This document shows, piece after piece, positions 13,601-23,800 of a stretch of 64,000 bases of DNA. The stretch is from Hydractinia symbiolongicarpus (taxonomy: Eukaryota > Cnidaria > Hydrozoa > Anthoathecata > Hydractiniidae). The notes beneath the pieces were generated by a model. It worked only from the letters and a program-made list of their open reading frames with translations, did no database searches and was not told the DNA's origin. How positions within the stretch are numbered: position 1 is the stretch's first letter; each line of letters begins with the position of its first letter. The position numbers and the translations under genes are program-made. Location: positions 6,025,001-6,089,000 of the forward strand of contig NC_079888.1 in the NCBI RefSeq assembly GCF_029227915.1, given 5' to 3'.

Positions 13601-16223
13601 GCACAGGTATTTTTTTAAATATTTTTTCTTAGCTAATTTTCTTGTGCAAGTGAACACGATAAGTGCAAACGGAATATTCAATTAGGACACCATTTTTACC
13701 TTTTTTTTTCATCAACACGAAAAGTGTTGTTCCACTTTATTGGAGACGTTATGGAAACCAACCTTCTTAATACAATAATAACCGATTACCCCGGGTTGTA
13801 CCGCAAAATATCGCCTGAAGTGTCGTCCGAGCTTGCGAGGTCGGTGCAATGACTGGGGGGATATTTTTTAACCGTCTAAGTTAGATAATAAAAAACAGAA
13901 TTTCGGTTTAATGATCTTATAATACTAGACGTTAACCCGTGGAATAATTCACAGGGTCGCCCGTCCTTTATATATCGCATTTCGTGTTTCCGTAACAGAA
14001 GGACAAAGAGAAGCACCAACAGACAGACGATGGCTATTATTATAGAGACTACTAGTCGATAAAGCTCGTGGAAAAATTCACTGAGGCCTGTTAAAAATGA
14101 AAAAGAAGGGTCATTTGAATTTTGATGACGTGAGCAACCCATCCGAAAAAAATAAAATCTTGTTTTCACGTTGCCTCTAATGAGTAGAGCTTAAACTGCT
14201 GATCAAGAAAATATATATGATGATGTGCTTGCAATGAACGGTTAATGAGATATAACACAGTTTAAAAAATTTTGCTGACGTCAGCAATGCCTTGTTAAAC
14301 CCCAAAATTATTTTTTAAAAATTAGTATACCTTTTGCCTTCATCGTCTAGATTTTGAAACGGCGATCAAGAAAATGTATAGAATCATGTATTTTTGACAA
14401 ACGGTTGCAGAGATATTAGGGTTTAAAGGTTTTTTGATGACGTCTATTCCGAAATGTAATCAGGGATCCAGTTTTAGGAAACTTACCCAAATTGCTCCCA
14501 GGTGGTCCCTAGTTACCCACGCGGTGAAAAAACATTGACGTCACCACCTCGATTCCAAGTTATTTGGCCTCAAGGTTTTAAGTGCACTGTAATGGCTTCA
14601 TCAATTTAATATAGGATATTGTCGTTAAAAGTAGTGTTATTGACGTCGCGCCGTAACGTCAGAAAAATTAACATATTAGACATGCATTTTTCGGCAACAT
14701 CAAAGGAAAATGAACGCATCCACTTTGCCTGTTACAGAGACACAGAACTGGCGTATTATTATAGAGACTAGCCGGTCCCGTGGAAAAATCCACGGGGTCG
14801 CCCGTCCTTTATATATAGCATTTCTTGCTTCCGTAACACAACTTTTTTCTCGCGCACAAACAGACAGACGGAATACGGCTATTTTTAATCCACTAGCACT
14901 ACTTTCGTTAATACTCAAGGTCAAAATTCGAAACAGTCTTGTCTAAAAATAAACATTCTATGCAGAATTCGAAAGTCCCTATAGAATAAATCTCTGTAAA
15001 CAAAACATTACGAAGTTCGACACTTACAGAGGAATGTGATAAGTTTGATGTTCAACCAAAATTTAGTTACAGCGAATATTGAAATAAATTTTTTAACTAG
15101 CTAGCTATCCAAAAATGACATGGGCTTTAACGAGTTTTATATTGACTGAGTTACTAAAAAGCTGAAGAAACGAGTCTGAAAATGAAAGGAGATGCATTTG
15201 TTATAGTTTTGCCGTCCTGTATTTAGTTTTTTTGATAAAACTGGATATCAGATCATCGTTTTCATAGACAATGTAGCTAGTTAACTAGCCATGTTGAAGA
15301 ACCATTTCAGACAGAATGCTGCTAAATATGGTTATTTTAACTGTTAAGCTTGAAATCGTTGTTGTTTATATCCGATGAAAATGCTTTTATCAATCAATGT
15401 GTTGTAGAAGTTAGATATATAATCATTTCCAGTGCTTCGTAAAACGTGTTTTTCGTGCTTGCTCACTTTTTACCATTTTTCTTGACGACGGGCAATACCA
15501 CTTCATATCGGCCTGTCGTTAAGAGCGCTAAGCCAATCAGAAACCCTGCATTGCCCGCTTGCAAAATCCAGACGGTTGACAATTGGCTACCAACTGTAGA
15601 CGGCGTATTTTTATTTTGTTGTTAAGCCTTACTTTTTACGTCTAGACGACTGCTGTTCCTCCTTCATGGAAACTGGAACATATACAGACAATGAACTCAC
15701 TATTTGTAAAAAAAAGCCAGTCATATCGGAAATGGATAGCATTTGGGTGCCAGAGAATATAATCGTTGAGTTAATACCGGCTGGTAAAAAGGGAACTAGT
15801 CAAGCGTTTTTATCGGGTGCCAAAGTGAGATACAGTCAATCGTTGTTTGTCATTGGTCCACATTATGTTGACCCATTGAAGAAATGTGGTGTCAAAAAGT
15901 GGGCTAAGATGATTATCACGAGACGAAAAGACGAAAAAACTTGCGACCCTAAAGAGCCGTTACATGGTAGAAACTATGTCCGTTACTGTAGTGGAAGAGC
16001 CGGGTCCGGATTGTGTTTACAAGCGGTAACCAAAGACATGGATGGCAAGTTTCTATGGAAACGCACCGTGCTGTCTAGAGAGACAAACATGGTATCGACA
16101 GAAGGAGAAGATCTTAGTCCGCCATGCAAAATAAAACCTCGCTCCTACATTATACCCGTGGATAAATCAATAGTGATATGCAAAGAAGGGTACAAGAAAA
16201 ACGGACCATATTCTTCTCGTTAG
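8221..16223 (+). CDS. Secreted multi-exon protein, possible pore-forming toxin-like (paralogue 2)
   Basis: Exons read 8221-8398 (signal-peptide start, donor GTGAGT), 9404-9549 (glycine/alanine-rich hydrophobic helix, donor GTAAGA), 12201-12807 (about 200 residues, strongly helical and charged, with a P-G-R-H motif), 13369-13606 and 15646-16223 (stop). Junctions 1-2, 3-4 and 4-5 keep phase (1, 0, 1). Exon 2 to exon 3 does not (0 against 2), so a small exon between 9550 and 12200 is probably missing from my model. The last two exons repeat an I-R-S-I-x-I-P / D-S-I-W-V-P motif and include G-S-G-L-C-L-Q-A-V, matching the minus-strand paralogue. A helical, partly hydrophobic front and a beta-rich back fit a pore-forming secreted protein. 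Jellyfish toxins are one candidate, crystallin-like beta modules another. The family call is inference. Confidence 0.62.
10378..10738. repeat. Long (CTT)n microsatellite
   Basis: About 360 bp of CTT with only two visible interruptions (CCT near 10447, ATT near 10687). It lies in the large intron between exons 2 and 3 of the plus-strand secreted-protein gene. It is a strict polypurine/polypyrimidine tract, so triplex formation and length instability are plausible. The long lysine or serine open frames across it are artefacts of the repeat. Confidence 0.95.
13790..14900. repeat. Cluster of inserted MITE-like repeats in an intron
   Basis: The segment begins with GTACCGCAAAATATCGCC and a short inverted partner, also present near 54510-54600. 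It then carries two inverted-orientation copies of the CCGTGG/CCACGG repeat (13926-14055 and 14756-14885). All lie inside the last intron (13607-15645) of the plus-strand secreted-protein gene, which explains that intron's length. Confidence 0.55.
14965..15565 (+). repeat. Dispersed repeat shared with 57955-58380
   Basis: Several landmarks occur in the same order here and at 57.96-58.38 kb: GAAAGTCCC followed by TGTAAAC; GAAGTTCG; ATGACATGGGCTTT; TGAGTTA then AAGCTGAAG; TTCTTGACGAC; and a final CATATCGG to GCTAAGCCAATCAGAA. The copies are diverged with several indels. Together with the shared GTACCGCAAAATATCGCC segment upstream, this indicates one composite mobile element present twice. Confidence 0.6.
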
Positions 16224-17142
16224 CAACGACCGTTCACTGATCATACCCTTACCGGTGACAAGGAAGATTTATTGTTGGTTGATGAGAAGCTAAACCAGAA
16301 TAGCTTGCAGTGCCCTGCCAAGCGAGAACCCAAATTTCGGGAGTGGCAGCAACAAAAATCATTTTTGCCTTAGTTCTAACAGTCTTAAAACTCATCTGTT
16401 TTTCCACGCCAGATCGTCTTTTAAAAAACTATTAATTTATTTCTGTTGATTTATCATTTATACCAGCCATATTTATTTTTATGACTAATGCAACCGTTTT
16501 CCAGTAAATTTTGCGTGCGGAACAAGATACAAATTGTCTTACAAATCTTTATATAAAGAGCCGTCTGTAGAGTGCGCATGTTTTTTTATAGAAACAAAGT
16601 TTACAATTGTTGTGAGACGAAACTTTTAAATTTGGCCCTTTTCTGCAATGTTATATTCGGGATTGAATTGATTTCTTTATTGTGCTGCAGATTTTTTTTT
16701 ACTATAACATTTAAAAACATAGTTTAAATTTACGCGTACAGTTAATGAGCGCTTAAAAATTCTAAATTAAAACAGCTTATCCTGCTTCAGCTATTTGCAA
16801 ACTTTTTCTTATCGAATCTCCTCTTAAAAACGAGGCATGAAATAGTAATCCAAAGAAGAGTAGAAGGTTTTTGACAACGATTAGTATGGCACTCGCACAG
16901 CCCTGTAACTGGTTAATTTAAAATCAAATCAAGTTACAAGTACAGATTCGTCTTTCTGAACACAAATACAACAACATAACGAAAACGGTCTAAATTACCC
17001 CAGAAAAGGTTTACACTCACATGCTCAGTATTAACCACCTTGTAACTATTAAACAACAACAAATGATTTATTGCCTGTCATTTCAAAGTCGTTTTTGGTG
17101 CAAAGCATGAGATTTGGTCACTTCAGTTCTTTGGGACTTAGC
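16224..17142. other. Intergenic, nothing recognised
   Basis: This AT-rich stretch lies between the stop of the secreted-protein gene and the left (TTA)n tract. It shows no convincing reading frame, RNA gene or repeat family. Confidence 0.5.
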
Positions 17143-17271
<129 letters not shown>

Positions 17272-17689
17272 GCGTATGAAATTATAATGGTCCGTGATTC
17301 TATGTGCGATTATCTTACACCCTAAACACATTAAATACTTTACATGTTCCAATTTTTTAAAAAAGAACCATTTTTAAGGAACTTGGTGTTCTTTAACAAC
17401 TTATTAAAACATTGTTATAAAAGCGGAATGTATTGTTCTATTGTTACTCACAAGACAAGAACGTGTCGTTCCCATAGGGAATTTGATGGAATTTATGTGA
17501 CGGTATATATCGTTCCACTCTATTTGTTCCGTTGAATTCTTTTATATATCATAACGATAATATATGCGAAATGATTATCTTGAGGAATAGTTATTTAATT
17601 ATCAATACTCTGCAGTCTAATTTATATTGTGCCACTTGAAATAATTCCGTTTTCGCTGCTACCTTAACTCTGCTATGGAGAGCGTCCTT

Positions 17690-17894
17690 CATTATAAAAA
17701 GGAATTGTTTTAATGAGAAGTTTCTCAACTAATACTTTGTATACGAAGTAAAGTATAAGGTAAGTTGTTCAAACTTTAAATTTATAGTTAATAGGATTCT
17801 TTTTTTATTCAAATGAATTCTTTTTTTTATCCTACTTTCTATGCTTTGTTAAAAACTAATATTGTTATAAACTTTCTATAAATTTTGTTTCTAG
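17690..17894 (+). promoter_or_regulatory. Probable 5' untranslated exon and intron of the recombinase gene
   Basis: A strong donor (AAG then GTAAGTTG, exon end at 17759) and a strong acceptor (TTTTGTTTCTAG ending at 17894) frame a short intron before the first in-frame ATG at 17915. The likely transcript therefore starts upstream with a noncoding leader. The leader's 5' edge is a guess. Confidence 0.5.
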
Positions 17895-17914
17895 AGAACT
17901 TTAAAGAAATCGGA

Positions 17915-19561
17915 ATGACAAAACGAGTCTTGCAAAAGCCTGCGTGGAAAGAGGCATTGGGAGCCTCAATGAGATCGAAAAGGCTTAAGTTAATGCCTGA
18001 TAAAGATAACCGCTTTTGTTGTCCTGTGGCTGATTGTGACAGCGAGTCGTATGGAAGTAAAAGAGGGTGTAGAAAACATGTCTATAACCGTCATGGATGG
18101 TTTTATTATTTCGATAAAAGACCGAATATCGACGAAGTACTTCCCCACTTCAGTACGAGAAATCGCATAAAAGATCCCCAAAGAAAGCGCGCCTCCACAT
18201 TTTCAATGCCGTCTTTTGCTAAAACATGTAATTTGGCAGTTGCATTTAGGACATGGTTAAAAAGTCCAGGTGGTGGTGGTAAAGATCATTCTCAGGCCGA
18301 TCAAATAACTTGTAAAGTTTTAAAGTATGCCAAATATTGCTGCGAGGATTCTCCTTCGGTATGGGAAGTACCATTCCCTGTTATCGACTACTGTGTTGGC
18401 TCTATTAATATGCTTTCTGATTTCGTAGATTTTTTGAGAGACCAATGGAAGGTTGGCTTCTCAGGAATAATTGGCTACATGAATGCTATTGGGCACATGC
18501 TTGATTACAGACGAAGCACAGGTACGACTGAAAAAAATTTGTCGGTATTTGTTGCTGCAGAGATTTATTTGCACCGTGTTAAGAAATTCCTCCTTCGTAA
18601 AATGAAAGCTGAATGGAAGTGTATCTTAAGTGTTGAATATCTAAACAGTATAGACTGTTGGGCGACACTATATGATTTACAAAAGGTGATACCATACCAT
18701 AGTGAAAAATATAAACAAATTGTGTTAAATGCTAAAAACGCAAGTGCATGTGTCGCAGCACACGATTTATCATTTTCGACTTCCTTCATAGTAGCTGTAT
18801 TATTTTTAATGGTGAAGGCTTCAAGACCCATGACGTATCAAACTCTTACAGTAACAATGATTAAAGGCGTGAAAGAGGATGGTTTTATAGATCAGAATGT
18901 CTTTAAAACTGCGGAGAAATACGGATTTGACTCTCTTTATTTTTCCATAGATGTACTCACACTAATAAACGAATACATTGACAATGTACGACGAAGATTG
19001 AACCCCACCAACGATTATCTACTAGTGTGTCGAAATGGTAAGCAGTTGACGCGTATTTCGGACGTATTCGGTAGAATTGTTTATCAAGCAATTGGTAAGT
19101 ATATAAATCCTACACGATATAGGCAAATCATCGAAACCGAAAGTGTTGCACACTTAGAAACAAAAGAACAAGCAATTCTTTCTCAAGATCAAAAACACAC
19201 GTCGCAGGTAGCTAAAGTTCATTACCAGAAGACTGAATCGCGCAATATAGCTGCAAAAGCCAGGTTATGTATGGATAAATTACGAGATCAAACAACGTGT
19301 ACTTTAACTGTAAGCGAAATCAATAGTAACACCAAAAATGTGAAAACGTCTGGAAGTACTTTGGAACACGAAACACCTGTTCAAACGAGACAGAAAAAAG
19401 TTAGTTTTAGTGCCATGGAGGACAAGTTTTTACAAGCTGGGCTACAAAAATATGGCAATGCAAAATGGACTTCCATTCTCGCAGATCCTAACTACTCCTT
19501 TCATTGTAGCCGTAAAGCTAGTACATTGGCGGTTAGAGCGAAGACAAAACAATTTATATAA
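17915..19561 (+). CDS. Tyrosine recombinase with zinc finger and telobox-like Myb domain
   Basis: The single coding exon gives 548 residues from the ATG just downstream of a good 3' splice site. Residues about 36-60 form a zinc finger (C-x4-C-x13-H-x4-H). The recombinase core shows the catalytic pattern: first Arg in K-A-S-R-P-M-T near residue 304, second Arg in P-T-R-Y-R-Q near 400, then K-H-T-S-Q-V-A and the nucleophile Tyr in V-H-Y-Q-K near 437. Residues about 492-547 form a Myb-like domain (E-D-K-F-L, G-L-Q-K-Y-G, K-W-T-S-I-L, then R-K-A-S and R-A-K-T) closest in pattern to the telobox Myb of telomere-binding proteins. Such recombinases cut and rejoin DNA through a 3'-phosphotyrosine. Crypton-like transposases are the nearest family I know. 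The Myb domain could recognise the nearby repeated GTTACAA sites; this is inference. All catalytic residues seem present and the frame is intact, so the protein may be functional. Confidence 0.85.
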   Translation: MTKRVLQKPAWKEALGASMRSKRLKLMPDKDNRFCCPVADCDSESYGSKRGCRKHVYNRHGWFYYFDKRPNIDEVLPHFSTRNRIKDPQRKRASTFSMPSFAKTCNLAVAFRTWLKSPGGGGKDHSQADQITCKVLKYAKYCCEDSPSVWEVPFPVIDYCVGSINMLSDFVDFLRDQWKVGFSGIIGYMNAIGHMLDYRRSTGTTEKNLSVFVAAEIYLHRVKKFLLRKMKAEWKCILSVEYLNSIDCWATLYDLQKVIPYHSEKYKQIVLNAKNASACVAAHDLSFSTSFIVAVLFLMVKASRPMTYQTLTVTMIKGVKEDGFIDQNVFKTAEKYGFDSLYFSIDVLTLINEYIDNVRRRLNPTNDYLLVCRNGKQLTRISDVFGRIVYQAIGKYINPTRYRQIIETESVAHLETKEQAILSQDQKHTSQVAKVHYQKTESRNIAAKARLCMDKLRDQTTCTLTVSEINSNTKNVKTSGSTLEHETPVQTRQKKVSFSAMEDKFLQAGLQKYGNAKWTSILADPNYSFHCSRKASTLAVRAKTKQFI

Positions 19562-19599
19562 GTTTAAATTGTATTTATAATAAAAATAACTTTGTAAAT

Positions 19600-19962
19600 T
19601 TACAAAGATTTTTGAAAACCAGAATATTTAAATAGTCTTTTAACTTTGTTACAGTCAAAACCGGCGTACACATAAAGGCTTTTTTTCCTCTTACGATTTG
19701 GCCAATAATCTGGTGTATTAAGTACCCTCGTGTGTGAAGGCGGTTCGCAAAAACTTGGTTCTCCCTTCAAAGCCGCTATCGGTATAGTTAGGAAAACTTC
19801 ATCATCTGATAGGCAAACAATATTTTTTTCCACGGAAATTGCCAGCGTTGAACAGGAATGTGAGAACGGTAAAACCTCCTTAGATGCTGAGCATTCGTTA
19901 TCCGAAACGTTTACCACAACTGCCTCTTCATTCACCATTTTAGCGTACACATAAGCGTCCAC
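19600..19962 (-). CDS. Small acidic protein with SUMO-interaction-like motifs
   Basis: This 120-codon frame converges on the recombinase gene with a 38-bp gap. It contains V-V-V-N-V-S-D-N-E and I-V-C-L-S-D-D-E-V, both fitting a hydrophobic SUMO-interaction motif followed by acidic residues. It also has a basic cluster N-R-K-R-K-K that could be a nuclear signal. The tail of the helicase gene next door carries the same type of motif. It may be an independent gene or a last exon of a longer transcript crossing the array just upstream. No enzyme family is recognised. Confidence 0.5.
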   Translation of the reverse strand: MDAYVYAKMVNEEAVVVNVSDNECSASKEVLPFSHSCSTLAISVEKNIVCLSDDEVFLTIPIAALKGEPSFCEPPSHTRVLNTPDYWPNRKRKKSLYVYAGFDCNKVKRLFKYSGFQKSL

Positions 19963-20063
19963 ACAATTTAGGTGAAACTTACACGCTGTAAGCCTTTAAG
20001 TATGCAAATAATGGCGCAAATGCGACATTCATTAAACGCACACTTATCCCCATTCCTACTTAA

Positions 20064-20755
20064 AATGACTAAAGTGATTCTTGTAACACCTTGTAACGCA
20101 TGGACGTGCTGATTGTAACGCCTTGTAACACGTTGTAACGCTTTGTAACCTATTTCCATGAAAAAATGACTGTGAAATTTTTGGAAATGGCTAGAGTGAT
20201 TCTTGTAACGCCTTGTAACGCATGGACGTGCTGATTGTAACGCCTTGTAACACGTTGTAACGCTTTGTAACCTATTTCCATAATTTTTGGAAATGGCTAG
20301 AGTGATTCTTGTAACGCCTTGTAACGCATGGACGTGCTGATTGTAACGCCTTGTAACACGTTGTAACGCTTTGTAACCTATTTCCATGAAAAAATGACTG
20401 TGAAATTTTTGGAAATGGCTAGAGTGATTCTTGTAACGCCTTGTAACGCATGAACATGCTGATTGTAACGCCTTGTAACACGTTGTAACGCTTTGTAACC
20501 TATTTCCATGAAAAAATGACTGTGAAATTTTTGGAAATGGCTAGAGTGATTCTTGTAACGCCTTGTAACGCATGGACGTGCTGATTGTAACGCCTTGTAA
20601 CACGTTGTAACGCTTTGTAACCTATTTCCATGAAAAAAATGACTGTGAAATTTTTGGAAATGGCTAGAGTGATTCTTGTAACGCCTTGTAACGCATGGAC
20701 ATGCTGATTGTAACGCCTTGTAACACGTTGTAACGCTTTGTAACCTATTTCTGTA
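20064..20755 (-). repeat. Tandem array A: six units of about 120 bp with GTTACAA cores
   Basis: Six near-identical units (one shortened by about 14 bp near 20277-20285) each carry six TTGTAAC sites (GTTACAA on the minus strand) at short spacing, plus a spacer containing TTTCCATGAAAAAATGAC and TTTTTGGAAATGG. It lies directly downstream of the helicase gene and upstream of the small SIM ORF. Dense directly repeated short sites next to a replication-helicase gene look like iterons. Open frames across the array result from unit length and lack of stops, and I do not call them coding. Confidence 0.93.
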
Positions 20756-20838
20756 GAGAAAACCGCTTTTCGCATGTCACTTTAGAAAAGGAGTATGTGG
20801 TGGGATATGAGGGAAGGAAAACGCAAAAAAGTTTTTTT

Positions 20839-23800
20839 TTAATTGTCTTCTTCGTCCGAACTAATGCAGATAACATCACAATCGAGAGAAGTGGTTGAAT
20901 TATCTGCGGAAAATAGCTCTAATTTTACTGAAGAAATTTCAGGAACACTTTCATCATCTGACACGAGGTCTATAAAAGCAGTACTGTTATTTGCTGGACA
21001 AAACGGCATATATTCTTGCTTAACAGTGGAAACAGGTTTCGTCGACTGAGCATTGATTTCATGTTCTTCTGTTTCTTCTTCTTCCCTATGACCTTCCTCC
21101 TCTTCGTTTGTTTCCTCTTCTTCTTCCTCGTTCTCTTCGCGGTCGTGGCTACTACCTTCTCCTTCGTCTTCGTCTTGCTCAATTAGTTGTGCCCAATCAG
21201 GGTAGAGCTCCTTCATTTCTTTCGTCGGGAAGCAATCGCGGCAGGAGTTTGTAGCAAGCAACCACGTGTCGTAGAACGTGTCACTACCCTGCCAGTTGAT
21301 CCTTTTACGGCGTTTGAATGCTACCAAGGTCTCATCGTTATTAATTAATGGGCAGATTTCCTCCCATGCCCCAGCGGCTATCTCGTACATTTTGCGCATA
21401 TATTCAGCACTGTGTAACTTGTTTTCTATGTCAAACAGTTCATGATCAAAGTTAAGCGCATGGTACAAAATGCCATCCCTATCGTCGGCCGCAATAATGG
21501 CATAGTCGATAGCCTCTTGCGGAACTGCATTCTCAATCTGAACTCGTGTGCTTAGACAACTGCTAGATGCTTCCAATGTTTGCTCTTCGTCCAAGAAGAC
21601 CGACGGATCGCAATCAACGTCGTTGTACACAGCGCCTACTTGATTTTTCTTCGCAACATTGGTTTCGCTGGTGAAAAGCGAGATGTCTTTCAACTGGCTG
21701 GCAACGTACACAAATATTTCCATGCAGTGCATTCTCATCCACTTTACGGGAAAAAAGTCATTACTTATTTTTATGCATATTGATTTACACCATTGTTATC
21801 ATTTATTCTCATGAGATACTTACTTGTTATGCTATTGTCCTTCACTCGAAGTGTCTTAGTTTCGAAAACTTCAAGACGACGCAGGATAGCCTCACCATCT
21901 ACACCATTTCCGAAGTCCGGCATTATATTAGTTGTTATAAAAAAACCCGAATTGTATTGAAAACGGGCCGGTTCTTTGTGTTTTTGCGGGATCATAACCA
22001 AGCCGCCTATAAGAGAAAGTGGTATCCCATCTGCACATTGCCACATTTTATTCAAAGTAAATGTTCATGTACTGCATCGACATCGACTTACCTTGCAATA
22101 TTCTTTTTGCATCTTCACAACATAGACTGTCGCTAGTCCATTCATCCATAAATACGACTTGTGTATTTCTATTTATCAGGTGGCCTGAGAATCGACCATC
22201 CCGAACCACGCCAGCAATGTACATTTCTGGAATAATGCCTAAAAGGACAAATGTATGTCAGTAAGTGCCGTCTAAAAGTCAGAAGTTTTCACGAACTTTA
22301 TTTAATTACCTTGAAATGGAGCAAACCAACTAGTCTTTCCACTATCAGGAGGACCTACCAGCAACAATTTCTTTTCTTTCATGGGATACTGACCGGCGAG
22401 CAAAATTTGGTACCATTTTTGATAAAAACGCAACCGCACATTTCTATCTGGGAAACTATTTTCGACACCTACAAATGTAGTTCAGTGCACCTTTTTTAGA
22501 ACTACGTTACAACAAGTTACAATACGTTACAACACGTTAAAAGAAAAAGAGCCAACATTTTCACTGACAATGCGTTACAACAAGTTACAATACGTTACAT
22601 CACGTTACAACTACCACCTTGATATGTTACAACACGTTAAAAGATAAAAAAAAACATTTTCTTCATTGACAATGCGTTACAACAAGTTACAATACGTTAC
22701 AACACGTTACAACTACCACCTTGATATGTTACAACGCGTTAAAAGATAAAAAAAAACATTTTCTTCACTGACAATGCGTTACAACAAGTTACAATACGTT
22801 ACAACACGTTACAACTACCACCTTGATATGTTACAACGCGTTAAAAGATAAAAAAAAACATTTTCTTCACTGACAATGCGTTACAACAAGTTACAATACG
22901 TTACAACACGTTACAACTACCACCTTGATATGTTACAACGCGTTAAAAGATAAAAAAAAACATTTTTTTTACTGACAATGCGTTACAACAAGTTACAATA
23001 CGTTACAACACGTTACAACTACCACCTTGATATGTTACAACGCGTTAAAAGATAAAAAAAAACATTTTCTTCACTGACAATGCGTTACAACAAGTTACAA
23101 TACGTTACAACACGTTACAACTACCACCTTGATATGGTACAACGCGTTAAAAGATAAAAAAAAAACATTTTTTTCACTGACAATGCGTTACAACAAGTTA
23201 CAATACGTTACAACACGTTACAACTACCACCTTGATATGGTACAACGCGTTAAAAGATAAAAAAAAAACATTTTTTTTACTGACAATGCGTTACAACAAG
23301 TTACAATACGTTACAACACGTTACAACTACCACCTTGATATGTTACAACGCGTTAAAAGATAAAAAAAAACATTTTCTTCACTGACAATGCGTTACAACA
23401 AGTTACAATACGTTACAACACGTTACAACTACCACCTTGATATGTTACAACGCGTTAAAAGATAAAAAAAACATTTTCTTCACTGACAATGCGTTACAAC
23501 AAGTTACAATACGTTACAACACGTTACAACTACCACCTTGATATGTTACAACGCGTTAAAAGATAAAAAAAAACATTTTTTTCACTGACAATGCGTTACA
23601 ACAAGTTACAATACGTTACAACACGTTACAACTACCACCTTGATATGTTACAACGCGTTAAAAGATAAAAAAAAACATTTTCTTAACGCGTTAAAAGAAA
23701 AGTAAAAACAATTACCTTCTATAAATGGCTTTGGTTCGGGATTTTTTCCCTCACGATGAAAGTACCGTACGAATGCTCGGGGAGATCCCTTTAAATTTGG

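Noticed and set aside
19968-20775. Frames of 139 and 91 codons with repeated peptide across array A
   Set aside because: Unit length near a multiple of three and no stops create the frames. The A-tract indels between units change frame, which argues against coding selection.
20064-23695. CRISPR-like array
   Set aside because: Units are uniform, without unique spacers, and the sequence is clearly eukaryotic with spliced genes.
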